NCBI GenBank assembly: GCA_965603355.1
Contig: CBFDCQ010000062.1
Coordinates: 1 to 19,314 of the forward strand
Length of the DNA stretch: 19,314 nucleotides
Reading direction: 5' to 3'
DNA from: CBFDCQ01 sp965603355
Lineage (GTDB): Bacteria; Hydrogenedentota; CAZGCA01; CBFDCQ01
This document shows, one piece after another, positions 7,680-15,187 of this stretch. The position numbers and the translations under genes are program-made. Numbering within the stretch: position 1 is the first letter of the stretch; each line of letters opens with the position of its first letter. A model generated the notes under the pieces. It had not been told where the DNA came from. It did not search any database and saw nothing but the letters and a program-made list of their open reading frames with translations.

Positions 7680-9110
7680 ATGTCTACTCGAAACATTCTT
7701 TGTGCAACCCTTTGTTTGTTCGTGTTGGTCGGCCTGTTTGCTCAGCTTCAAACCACAGCACAGGCTCAGGAAGAACTGAGCATGAAGGAATGGAACAATC
7801 GGATTCGTCAGGAAAAGTTTGCCGTTGTTCTGCCACAAGTCATGAGAGAGTACAATGTCGACATGTGGATCCATGTCATGAGAGTAGGAATTCCCGATTC
7901 ATTTGGTGCGGAAAATTTCGGCAGTACCTCCGGTGTATTCGTCTTCACGGACCGTGGTGGTGACCGGATCGAACGGGCGGTTCTCGGGCGTCGCTGGGGA
8001 GCTTCACAGCGTGAAAGGAGAGAACAGAGTAACCTGGTTGAAGAATCCGGCGTCTACGACATAATCGCCGACCCGGTGTTTGTGGGGGAACCGCTGTCAA
8101 GCCCGATGACAGAATACGATTACCGATTTAAGGGTCTCAGAGAATTTGTTGAAACCCGTGATCCTAAACGCATTGCTGTAAATTACAGGGAGACTCTTGG
8201 AACTTGGCCGACTTCCGCCAGTAGCAGAACAAATGACGGCATTTCGCATATAGACTACCTCCTGTTGACTAAAGAGCTCGGTGATGAATATGCCGACAGG
8301 CTGGTCTCTTCTGAATATTTGATAATGGGTTACGGTACAACACCGGTGTCGACTGAGATTCAACTACTGAAGAAACTGCGTCGAGATGAAGTTGAACGCG
8401 TCGAGAAAGCTCTTGCTGAAGTCGTTCCGGGCGTAACCAAGAGTCGCGACGCGGGACTAACTACATTTCGTCGGATGAGAACAGGACAGTCACAAAGGGG
8501 AAGAAGTGCAGGCTGGGAAAACAGTATAGTCCAGGGAGGCGACATCCTGGCAGCACCAAGCCAGGGAATATACGCCTACGTGCTCCGTGAAGGAGAGACT
8601 GAACCGCCTCCAGAAATTAAGAAACTCTGGGCAGAATATCTGAAGATCAAGAAGATCCTGGTAGAGACAATCAAGGCGGGAGTTCCCTCTCGTGAAATAA
8701 TTCAGAACTACAAGCGGAGATATGAGGAGGAAGGGATTATCGTTAGGGATGCCCAATTACATATGGTTCAGCCAAAGAACGATTTTCCCGTTTATGCCGC
8801 AGGTTATGACCCTGAAAAAACGCACCTTAGCATCGACTGCCATGGCAAGGGAAAGTCATCGCAGGCGAGGAAGCACGATATTTATATGGGCCCCAGGATC
8901 GGCTCTTATGGTCCGGATTGGACTCATGATATACCACTCGCGCCCAATCACCACTTTGTTTTAGAATACTTTTTCTACATGCCGTCGCCTACATCCAACA
9001 AAGACGAAGACCAGTATCTGTTCTGGTGGGATCATGAGCAGGCGATTGCCACCGAAAGTGGAGTCGAGTATTTATATCCGCTGCAAGAGGAGCTTCATCT
9101 CATTCGTTAA
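7680..9110 (+). CDS. Secreted M24 (Xaa-Pro peptidase-like) paralogue 1, metal site deleted
   Basis: The ATG at 7680 is set by AAGGAGG at 7666-7672 and opens on a signal peptide (MSTRNILCATLCLFVLVGLFAQ...TTAQA, cleavage likely before QEEL). The product is 476 residues. The N-terminal half is the creatinase-like domain of secreted M24 proteins (DMWIHVMR, FTDRGGDRIERAVLG, REFVETRDPKRIAVN, DGISHIDYLLL, RLVSSEYLI). The C-terminal half keeps the pita-bread framework (VPGVTK, YVLREGETEPPP, SIDCHGKGK, HHFVLEYFFYMP, ATESGVEYLYP). Between GD288ILAAPSQG and YAYVLREGE it lacks the segment that in paralogue 3 carries both metal-binding aspartates. It is therefore probably a non-hydrolytic or repurposed protein. 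Thirty-six bases separate it from paralogue 2, so co-transcription is likely. Confidence 0.85.
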   Translation: MSTRNILCATLCLFVLVGLFAQLQTTAQAQEELSMKEWNNRIRQEKFAVVLPQVMREYNVDMWIHVMRVGIPDSFGAENFGSTSGVFVFTDRGGDRIERAVLGRRWGASQRERREQSNLVEESGVYDIIADPVFVGEPLSSPMTEYDYRFKGLREFVETRDPKRIAVNYRETLGTWPTSASSRTNDGISHIDYLLLTKELGDEYADRLVSSEYLIMGYGTTPVSTEIQLLKKLRRDEVERVEKALAEVVPGVTKSRDAGLTTFRRMRTGQSQRGRSAGWENSIVQGGDILAAPSQGIYAYVLREGETEPPPEIKKLWAEYLKIKKILVETIKAGVPSREIIQNYKRRYEEEGIIVRDAQLHMVQPKNDFPVYAAGYDPEKTHLSIDCHGKGKSSQARKHDIYMGPRIGSYGPDWTHDIPLAPNHHFVLEYFFYMPSPTSNKDEDQYLFWWDHEQAIATESGVEYLYPLQEELHLIR

Positions 9111-9146
9111 TTGTCCGCAATCAGCCTTAATGAAGGAGACGTTATA

Positions 9147-10568
9147 ATGTCTACTCGAAACGTGTTTTGTGCAGCCATTTCCTTGTTCGTGTTGGCCGGC
9201 CTGTTTGCTCAGGTTCAAACCACAGCACAGGCTCAGAACGATCTAAAGGAATGGAACAATCGGATTCGTCGGGACAAGTTTGACGTTGTTCTGCCACAAG
9301 TCATGAGGGAGCACAATGTCGACATGTGGATCCATGTGATGAGAGAGGCAATTCCTGATTCCTTTGGTGCGGAAGAACTGGGCAGTACCTCCGGTGTATT
9401 CGTCTTCACGGACCGTGGTGGTGACAGGATCGAACGGGCGATTCTCGGACGTCGCTGGGGAGCTACACAGCGTGAAAGGAGAGGACAGAGTACGTTGATT
9501 GAAGAATGTGGCGCCTACGACATAATCGGCGACCCGGTTTTTGTCCGGGAACCGGTGGGCGGTCCGATGTCGGAATATGATTACCGATTTAAGGGCCTCA
9601 GAGAGTTTGTTGTCGCACGCGACCCAAAACGAATTGCCGTAAACTTCAAGCATGATCTGGGCCCGTGGGTGACTTACAGAGGAGAAATAGACGGCCTTTC
9701 ACACACAGACTACGTCCTATTGAGCGAAGAGCTCGGTGATGAATATGCCGACAGGCTGGTCTCGTCTGAATATCTGATCATGAAATACATTACAAGAAAG
9801 GTGCCGAGCGAGATCAAGCTGATTAAGCGAATATGTATGGACGACGTTGAACGTATAAGGAGCGCTTTTGATGAAGTCGTGCCGGGTGTAACCAAGACGC
9901 GCGAGTCGACACTGACTGTCTTTCGTCGGATGAGCACAGGGCTGTCACAAAGGGGAAGAAGCGCGGGCTGGGAAAACAGCGTGGTCCAGGAGGGCGACAT
10001 CCTTGCATCGCCAGAGCGGGGAATGCACGCCTATGTGCTCCGTGAAGGAGAGACTGAACCGCCTCCGGACATCCAAAGACTCTACGCGGACTATCTGAAG
10101 ATCGAAAAGATTCTGGCGGATACCATCAGGGTCGGACTTACCCCTCGTGAGATAACTAAGAACTACACGCGGAAATTTGAGGAGGAAGGAATTATTCTTA
10201 GGGACAATCAACTGCATATGGCTATCCCCAAGAACAATTTCTCCGTTTATGCAGCAGGTTTTGATCCTGAAAAAACGCAGCTTAGTATCGACTCCCATGG
10301 CATGATGAAAGGAGCGCGTGATGGGAGGGAGTTCGAGAATTATTCTGGCCCCAGGATTGGTTCTCTCGGTCCGGATTGGCAAAAAGATATACCGCTGCCA
10401 CCCAATCACCACTTTGTTTTAGAGTACTTTTTCTATGTGCCGTCGCCTACATCCAACGAACACGAAGACCAGTATTTACTCTGGTGGAATCATGAGGAGG
10501 CGATTGCCACCGAACGTGGAGTCGAGTATTTATCTCCGCCGCAAACGGAGCTTTATCTCATTGAATAA
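9147..10568 (+). CDS. Secreted M24 (Xaa-Pro peptidase-like) paralogue 2, metal site deleted
   Basis: The ATG at 9147 has AAGGAG at 9133-9138 and gives 473 residues; the upstream TTG at 9111 abuts the previous stop and is less likely. The signal peptide (MSTRNVFCAAISLFVLAGLFAQ...TTAQA) nearly copies that of paralogue 1, and DNA identity is high along the whole gene, so this is a recent tandem duplication. It shares the loss of the Asp-bearing segment: GD284ILASPERGMHAYVLREGE runs straight through the site. The loss therefore predates the duplication. The remaining M24 landmarks (DGLSHTDYVLL, SIDSHG, GPRIGSLGPDW, HHFVLEYFFYVP, ATERGVEYLSP) are kept and the frame is intact. That argues for a selected function other than metal-dependent peptide cleavage, perhaps peptide binding. 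Confidence 0.85.
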   Translation: MSTRNVFCAAISLFVLAGLFAQVQTTAQAQNDLKEWNNRIRRDKFDVVLPQVMREHNVDMWIHVMREAIPDSFGAEELGSTSGVFVFTDRGGDRIERAILGRRWGATQRERRGQSTLIEECGAYDIIGDPVFVREPVGGPMSEYDYRFKGLREFVVARDPKRIAVNFKHDLGPWVTYRGEIDGLSHTDYVLLSEELGDEYADRLVSSEYLIMKYITRKVPSEIKLIKRICMDDVERIRSAFDEVVPGVTKTRESTLTVFRRMSTGLSQRGRSAGWENSVVQEGDILASPERGMHAYVLREGETEPPPDIQRLYADYLKIEKILADTIRVGLTPREITKNYTRKFEEEGIILRDNQLHMAIPKNNFSVYAAGFDPEKTQLSIDSHGMMKGARDGREFENYSGPRIGSLGPDWQKDIPLPPNHHFVLEYFFYVPSPTSNEHEDQYLLWWNHEEAIATERGVEYLSPPQTELYLIE

Positions 10569-10629
10569 GATCCGCAAATCACACAGGCCTGGGATGTTAT
10601 CCGCTTACAGGAATAAAGGAGGCTCTATC

Positions 10630-12105
10630 ATGTGTATTCGAAACGTCCTTTGCGCAACCCTTTCTTTGTCACTGCTCTTAGGCTTGGGGATTCCTGCAGC
10701 GGCGCAATCGATATTGGATATTCCCAATGAGCAGAAGTATGAAAAGCTCAGCATTGAGGACTTGACCAATCAGATACGCCGCGATAAGTATAACCAGATC
10801 CTGCCTAAAGTCATGCGGGAGCATGGGATCGACATGTGGATTCACGTGATGAGGGAAGGCAATGTTCATTCCTTTGGCAATTACGTGAATTCCGGCTTTT
10901 ACGGGGACCTGGGCAGTAACTCCGGCGTTTTCATCTTCACGGACCGGGGCGGTGACAGGATCGAGCGGGCAGCTCTCGGCCGTCGATGGAGCTCTAATGA
11001 TGGTTCATATCCTATTCCGAATCCGGATCCGGATACCGTTGAAGAATGCGGCGCCTATGACATCATCACCCCACCCATTCCTCGGAGAGAAACGCCGGGC
11101 GGTCCGAACACAGAATATGATTATCGATTCGCGGGTATCGGAGAATTTGTGGCCGAACGCGACCCCAAACGCATCGCGTTGAATTTCAAGCATAAGCTCG
11201 GACCGATCATACGTACGCCCACAAACGATGGCATTTCGCATACAGACTACCTTCTATTGACTGAAGAGATCGGCGAGAAGTATGCCGGGAGGCTGGAATC
11301 GGCCGAATTGCTGATATTTGACTATCTATCGAGACCGGTTGAGAGCGAACTCGTGATGTATAAGAGAATACGCGAGGAGTTCGAAGAGGCGTTCAAGAAA
11401 GATTTTGCGAGTATCGTCCCGGGTGTGACCAAACCGCGCGATCTCAGTACCGGTTACGAGGGAGGTCTTTCTATCCGGAACAGGTTTGGAGAGGGACCGC
11501 GTCGTGACAACGTGATCCGGAGAGGCGACTTCTTCATCATCGACCATGGGGCGGAAGGCGATTACGATCTGGAAGGCGTCAGGCACCTTTGGAAATACGG
11601 CAACTTCTTCGATATGAAAGTCGAATATGGCTATGTGCTCCGTGAAGGGGAGACGGAACCGCCTCCGGATATCAGAAGACTCTGGTCAGAGGGGATGAAG
11701 ATCCGTAAGGTCTTAGACGAGAACATCAAGGTCGGCCGTACCGCGGCGGAAACTTTCGAGATTATCATACAGAAACTTGACGAAGTAGGGATTATTGTCA
11801 ATCGTGGACAAAGATTCGACCCAGACCTCGATCCTGAGAAAACCCAGGTTTCTATCGACTTGCATGGCCTCGGAAAAGGGTCCTATCCCCCCAGGATCGG
11901 CTCGTTAGGCCCGGATTACCAACATGAGATGACACTGCAAATGTATCACCACTTTGCCGTGGAGTTCTTCATGTTTATGCCGTTGCCTGACACGGAAGAC
12001 AAAGAGGACACTCTGAGATTATGGTTTCATGACGGTGCGCATGCCACCGAGAACGGACTCGTGTATTTGACTCCACCACCTTCGGAGATTCATATCATTC
12101 GCTGA
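10630..12105 (+). CDS. Secreted M24 (Xaa-Pro peptidase-like) paralogue 3, Asp ligands retained
   Basis: The ATG at 10630 follows AAAGGAGG at 10615-10622, and its signal peptide is MCIRNVLCATLSLSLLLGLG...AAAQ. The product is 491 residues. It is the most divergent copy and retains the active-site segment: GDFFIID305HG ... NFFD328MKVE matches the two aspartate ligands of M24 enzymes, though 23 residues apart rather than the usual 11. E445 (AVEFF) fits the first glutamate ligand. The last ligand, Glu in the usual E-D-x-x-x-x-T-E pattern, is His (H467-D-GAHATE). The canonical GHxIG histidine is not clear in HGLGKGSYPPRIGS. A metal-dependent Xaa-Pro peptidase or prolidase role is plausible but the ligand set is unusual. 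It lies 61 bases after paralogue 2 and is the likely last gene of the operon. Confidence 0.8.
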   Translation: MCIRNVLCATLSLSLLLGLGIPAAAQSILDIPNEQKYEKLSIEDLTNQIRRDKYNQILPKVMREHGIDMWIHVMREGNVHSFGNYVNSGFYGDLGSNSGVFIFTDRGGDRIERAALGRRWSSNDGSYPIPNPDPDTVEECGAYDIITPPIPRRETPGGPNTEYDYRFAGIGEFVAERDPKRIALNFKHKLGPIIRTPTNDGISHTDYLLLTEEIGEKYAGRLESAELLIFDYLSRPVESELVMYKRIREEFEEAFKKDFASIVPGVTKPRDLSTGYEGGLSIRNRFGEGPRRDNVIRRGDFFIIDHGAEGDYDLEGVRHLWKYGNFFDMKVEYGYVLREGETEPPPDIRRLWSEGMKIRKVLDENIKVGRTAAETFEIIIQKLDEVGIIVNRGQRFDPDLDPEKTQVSIDLHGLGKGSYPPRIGSLGPDYQHEMTLQMYHHFAVEFFMFMPLPDTEDKEDTLRLWFHDGAHATENGLVYLTPPPSEIHIIR

Positions 12106-12208
12106 CAGCGGCGACGAATTCACCAGACCGCACGCCCACGCCGAAAAACTCTGTCATTGCCAGTTTTGCCTCGCAGATTTCCGCCGGTTCATGAGCATCC
12201 GACGAGAG

Positions 12209-12238
12209 TTGACGAGACAGGGAAGGGCGTGACATAAT
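12209..12238 (+). promoter_or_regulatory. Candidate promoter facing the cassette array
   Basis: TTGACG at 12209-12214 and CATAAT at 12233-12238 are separated by 18 bases; each hexamer differs from the sigma70 consensus at one position. It points toward the cassette genes, about 130 bases before the first GTTATAC core. By position it could act like an integron Pc promoter. This is inferred from the hexamers only. Confidence 0.4.
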
Positions 12239-12279
12239 ACGTACAGGACCGAGCATCAGTCGAAGGTGGTGTTCACATC

Positions 12280-12348
12280 ATGACAAAAACAGCTTGTCCT
12301 CCCACAGTAGCCGGAAAGGGGGTGCGTAATCCCGCAGACCCGCTTTGA
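12280..12348 (+). CDS. Possible 22-residue leader peptide ORF
   Basis: An ATG 42 bases downstream of the candidate promoter opens a short frame (MTKTACPPTVAGKGVRNPAD...) ending in TGA at 12346-12348. An AAGGTGG lies ten or so bases upstream. Nothing in it is recognised. It may be a leader or an accidental frame. Confidence 0.15.
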   Translation: MTKTACPPTVAGKGVRNPADPL

Positions 12349-12362
12349 CCCAGTTCTGCAGC

Positions 12363-12391
12363 GCGTGTTATACGGAAACCATATAACACGC
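12363..12391. repeat. Perfect 10-bp inverted repeat
   Basis: GCGTGTTATA at 12363-12372 and its exact reverse complement TATAACACGC at 12382-12391 flank nine bases (CGGAAACCA). The left arm contains a GTTATAC core and the right arm contains the TATAAC of the next R''-type box, so the palindrome results from adjacent integron core sites. Confidence 0.8.
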
Positions 12392-12465
12392 ATGGTAAAT
12401 GGGAAGGCAGCTGTAAGTCCCTCTCTTAAAATGAGTTGTGGGGGTCATGTTTGCGCGTGTTATAC
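12381..12465 (+). other. attC-like site 0 (GTTATAC class) of an ORF-less cassette
   Basis: ATATAAC at 12381-12387 and GTTATAC at 12459-12465 form an R''/R' pair with one mismatch, extended to a perfect 10-bp stem (TATAACACGC with GCGTGTTATA). The cores resemble those of Vibrio-type repeats. The preceding core at 12367-12373 would make a 92-base cassette (12368-12459) with no gene. The internal fold is less clear than in the four later attC sites. Confidence 0.5.
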
Positions 12466-12533
12466 GGCAAAATCACCAGCTAAAGGTTTTATACGGAAAC
12501 CATATATACCGTAGTTAGGCAACAGGATTCACC

Positions 12534-13175
12534 ATGCTGAGCCAGTACAGCACCAAAGTCAAGGTCAGGGTAGGTCTCGGGATTCTCACGTTGATCGCCG
12601 CAATCGTTCTCACCGTCGTTTATCCGCCTCTACGGTGGCTTGGGTTAATCCCGATTGTTGCAGGCATCGTCCTAGCCGCCTGGGGTTTGTGCTGCCATGC
12701 GAGAGAAAAGCGATTCCCACTGCCTGCATGGTCGCGATGGCTACTTGTCTTGCCTGCTGCTGCAGCAGTTTTTGTGGGCGTGTTCGCACTTGCGGTCTGT
12801 ATTGTGGCTCTGGGCGGAGGGCTGGTACGTACTTTGTGTGGTACCGACCGACTTGATCTCTATGGGTGGGACGCCATTCTCGTAATCACGAGCACCGCTG
12901 GCAGTTATGGACTTGTGTTAGCGGGGGCAAGAACAGCTCCCAGGCACCGTTCTTTGACGGCTGCACTGCTAGTCCTCGGATCTGTGTGGCTTTGCCGGCA
13001 CTTAGGAATTGCCTTTACGATGGCCTTGTTCGGAGCAACTCCTGGGGATTGGTGGTGGCACGGTCCCTGGGTCTTGGCGTTGATTACCGGAGTTGCTGCT
13101 ACTGTGCAGGTCCACAAATTCGCAAATTCGGGCGCAGGAATTCGAAATGGGGCGAAAATAGGTGGACATCCATGA
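12534..13175 (+). CDS. Cassette 1: multi-pass membrane protein of unknown function
   Basis: The product is 213 residues with about six hydrophobic segments (near 13-29, 34-53, 69-97, 112-131, 141-163 and 177-191), short loops, a Trp-rich stretch (GDWWWHGPW) before the last, and a polar tail. The ATG lies 14 bases after the core GTTAGGC at 12514-12520 with a modest ACAGGA before it, a compact layout normal for cassette genes. The attC starts 32 bases after the stop. No family was recognised and no catalytic motif stands out. Small unknown membrane proteins are common cassette cargo. Confidence 0.75.
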   Translation: MLSQYSTKVKVRVGLGILTLIAAIVLTVVYPPLRWLGLIPIVAGIVLAAWGLCCHAREKRFPLPAWSRWLLVLPAAAAVFVGVFALAVCIVALGGGLVRTLCGTDRLDLYGWDAILVITSTAGSYGLVLAGARTAPRHRSLTAALLVLGSVWLCRHLGIAFTMALFGATPGDWWWHGPWVLALITGVAATVQVHKFANSGAGIRNGAKIGGHP

Positions 13176-13207
13176 TAAGGGATTGTCAAGCAGAGAGAAG
13201 GAGGTTT

Positions 13208-13264
13208 GCCTAACCAGCGGATCGAGTCGGACGCTTCGCGCCGCTCATCCGCGTAACGTTAGGT
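13208..13264 (+). other. attC site 1
   Basis: R'' GCCTAAC (13208-13214) and R' GTTAGGT (13258-13264) bound a 57-base imperfect palindrome. GCGGAT pairs with ATCCGC, and GAG with CTC further in, around a GACGCTTCGCGCC centre. R'' complements GTTAGGC, the start of cassette 1. The last R' bases belong to cassette 2. Confidence 0.88.
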
Positions 13265-13310
13265 GTACACAATAAGGCCCTGGCGAACTCGAAATTGGGG
13301 ACAGCCCAGT

Positions 13311-14039
13311 ATGCGCACAGTGGAAAGTGAAGTTGACGCCGGTTCTGGCTGGCGCGTGCGGTTGCGCGATTTCATGAGGAGACAGTTTCCTGCGCGCTCC
13401 TCGAACAACTTTCGTCTTTCCGGAAGAGGCGCAGTGTTGGTGGTTGTTGGGTACGTCGTGGGAGTCTACCTTCTTGCTGGTGTTGTGCCATGGCACAAGG
13501 GATGGCCGCTACTTGCGCCCATCATTGTCTCTGTGGCACGCATGATCCGAGGCATTCGGAGGAGAGCAATCTGGATAGCGATTGCGATCGTTGCCCCGAT
13601 CCCGTGTATCCTCAGTCAGCACTACTTTTGGGAAGGTTGGAAGCATTATGACGCTGGCGGGGGTGCGACTATCCACAACGAGATAGTGCCTGGAGAAATG
13701 AGAAAGGCAGCCACGCTCTATTCCAAGTCCTGGCGCTGGAATCCTCTGGCAACGGACGGAGCGATATACGCGGGGAAAACTCATTACCATTTGCATGAGT
13801 ACCAAGATGCCCTTTCTTGCTACGATAGGGCTCTAAGAGTCTGGCCTTGGTCGCTCTATGCTAACTACGGCAAAGCCAAGTGTTTCAGAGACCTCGGACG
13901 TTACGACGAGATGGTCGCATCGCTGCATAAAGCCAGGTCTTTCGGCTTTCCTATAGGGAATAGGGTCCGATTCAGTGAAGATTTCGCGCAGTTCAAGGAC
14001 GATCCTGCTTTCGAAGCATTCGAATCGGAGTTTCGCTGA
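13311..14039 (+). CDS. Cassette 2: membrane-anchored TPR-repeat protein
   Basis: The ATG at 13311 gives 242 residues; a GTG at 13263 would begin on the attC core itself and is less likely. Hydrophobic segments occur near 41-59, 65-79 and 86-101. Residues about 125-205 form at least two tetratricopeptide-like helical pairs (AIYAGKTHYHLHEYQDALSC then YANYGKAKCFRDLGRYDEMV). The C-terminus (FKDDPAFEAFESEFR) resembles the end of other TPR proteins. TPR domains bind proteins; no enzymatic domain is visible. The domain is predicted to lie on one side of the membrane as an interaction module. The partner is unknown, and cassette neighbours need not be functionally linked. Confidence 0.75.
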   Translation: MRTVESEVDAGSGWRVRLRDFMRRQFPARSSNNFRLSGRGAVLVVVGYVVGVYLLAGVVPWHKGWPLLAPIIVSVARMIRGIRRRAIWIAIAIVAPIPCILSQHYFWEGWKHYDAGGGATIHNEIVPGEMRKAATLYSKSWRWNPLATDGAIYAGKTHYHLHEYQDALSCYDRALRVWPWSLYANYGKAKCFRDLGRYDEMVASLHKARSFGFPIGNRVRFSEDFAQFKDDPAFEAFESEFR

Positions 14040-14063
14040 ATCTGGCCGACATAAGGGATGTCT

Positions 14064-14101
14064 GCGATAATGTGCTGCGAACGGCAAGAGCACGTTAGCG
14101 C
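14064..14101 (+). other. Imperfect hairpin, possible decayed attC
   Basis: GCGATAATGTGCT (14064-14076) and AGCACGTTAGCGC (14089-14101) pair at 11 of 13 positions around a 12-base loop. The right arm carries GTTAGCG, one base away from an integron core. It lies just upstream of attC2, and there is no T run for a terminator. Confidence 0.4.
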
Positions 14102-14121
14102 CGACCGAGAAGGAGCAAGAC

Positions 14122-14173
14122 ACCTAACCAAGCGCTGCAGCGGACTGACGCCGCTGAGCTTTGATCGTTAGGC
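14122..14173 (+). other. attC site 2
   Basis: R'' ACCTAAC (14122-14128) and R' GTTAGGC (14167-14173) bound a 52-base site. CAGCGG (14138-14143) pairs with CCGCTG (14151-14156), and CAAGC with GCTTTG leaving one unpaired T, which fits the extrahelical base of folded attC. R'' complements GTTAGGT, the start of cassette 2. Confidence 0.88.
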
Positions 14174-14180
14174 ACGGAAA

Positions 14181-15038
14181 ATGAGTAGCCTCACACATAT
14201 CGAGAAGCAGAAGCTCGAGCGTGCACTAGGCATGCCAAGCGGTTATGTCCTTCGTTTCTCTAATCGCACCTTCACGGAGTTCTTTCGTGAAGTAGTGGGG
14301 GTCGAGATCTATGACTCCCGCTTTGAAAGAGATTCTGGCTCCAAAGCCAATAGGATGCGTGCATTCTGGGAAGTCGCCACGGACGAGCAACTACGGCTGC
14401 TTTTCAGTGGTCTTCTCGAAGGTTGGGAACTCTACTCAGACACTCCTATACCCGATTCCGCGCGCACGCTGCTGCAAGGAATAGTAAAGAAGCTCGGAGG
14501 GGTCTTCGAGGATTCTAACGTGCACCAGAGCGATAGTGTCGCCTCCGTCGATGACGCGTCCTCAGAAAGGCTCATTTCCCAACTGCTCGCGCTCACCAAC
14601 CTGCCGCCCCACCGGCGGGGTTATGAATTCGAGTCTTTCCTCAAGGATTTGTTTGACGCCAATAACCTGTCCGCTCGCGCTTCATTTCGCCTCAAGGGGG
14701 AGCAGATTGATGGTAGTTTCGTGATGCACAGCGAAACCTACTTGCTCGAAGCGAAGTGGCAGAATCCTCTGACTGGGGTGGCTGATCTCCATGTATTTGA
14801 GGGTAAGCTGGGAGAGAAAGCCGCTTGGTCGCGTGGCCTATTCGTCAGCAACAGTGGGTTCTCCACAGAGGGACTGCACGCTTTCGGAAGGGCAAAACGC
14901 ACGATATGCATGGATGGCTTCGATTTATCGGAGACGCTGAGACTCAGGATCCCTCTTGTCGAAGTCCTCGGAGCGAAAGTGAGGAGAGCTGCCGAAACGG
15001 GAAACCCATTCGTTCCTGTGCGTGACTTATTCGTGTGA
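14181..15038 (+). CDS. Cassette 3: PD-(D/E)XK restriction-type nuclease with defence-associated N-terminal domain
   Basis: The ATG at 14181 lies eight bases after the core site. The product is 285 residues. The N-terminal half (GMPSGYVLRFSNRTFTEFF ... GSKANRMRAFWE) resembles a domain I associate with abortive-infection and restriction-type proteins. The C-terminal half is a restriction endonuclease-like fold: RGYEFE (E151), then QID177G, then LLE190AK192W give the E ... D ... ExK catalytic pattern of the PD-(D/E)XK superfamily, and AWSRGLFVSNSGFS fits the core strand that follows in Mrr-like nucleases. It probably cleaves DNA in defence against phage or plasmids. There is no methyltransferase nearby, so it is not a standard type II pair. 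The active-site pattern is clear; the target is not. Confidence 0.78.
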   Translation: MSSLTHIEKQKLERALGMPSGYVLRFSNRTFTEFFREVVGVEIYDSRFERDSGSKANRMRAFWEVATDEQLRLLFSGLLEGWELYSDTPIPDSARTLLQGIVKKLGGVFEDSNVHQSDSVASVDDASSERLISQLLALTNLPPHRRGYEFESFLKDLFDANNLSARASFRLKGEQIDGSFVMHSETYLLEAKWQNPLTGVADLHVFEGKLGEKAAWSRGLFVSNSGFSTEGLHAFGRAKRTICMDGFDLSETLRLRIPLVEVLGAKVRRAAETGNPFVPVRDLFV

Positions 15039-15047
15039 GGAACTAAT

Positions 15048-15170
15048 GCCTAACAACAGGATTAACCAGACCGGGAACCCGTTAATGCCGCTCCACAATG
15101 AATTCGCAATCGTACTGGCTTCGCCCGTGAATCGCATGTGGTTCCCGGCAGGTTATCCAAGACGTTAGCT
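15048..15170 (+). other. attC site 3
   Basis: R'' GCCTAAC (15048-15054) and R' GTTAGCT (15164-15170) bound a long 123-base site. CCGGGAACC pairs with GGTTCCCGG, and GGATTAACC pairs with GGTTATCC leaving one T bulged, the expected extrahelical base. R'' complements GTTAGGC, the start of cassette 3. The R' triplet differs because it belongs to cassette 4. Confidence 0.85.
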
Positions 15171-15187
15171 CCAGAAAGGAGGGCGAT

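Larger units (their letters stand above)
12361..12467 (+). repeat. Direct repeats of GCGCGTGTTATACGG
   Basis: The 15-mer GCGCGTGTTATACGG occurs at 12361-12375 and at 12453-12467, 92 bases apart. A second direct repeat, TTATACGGAAACCATATA, lies at 12368-12385 and 12489-12506. The spacing of the first pair equals the length of the ORF-less cassette-like unit. Confidence 0.85.

Noticed and set aside
13172..13213. 13-codon ORF overlapping the end of cassette gene 1 (ATGA)
   Set aside because: It ends inside attC1, is very short and lacks its own signal; the overlap looks accidental.
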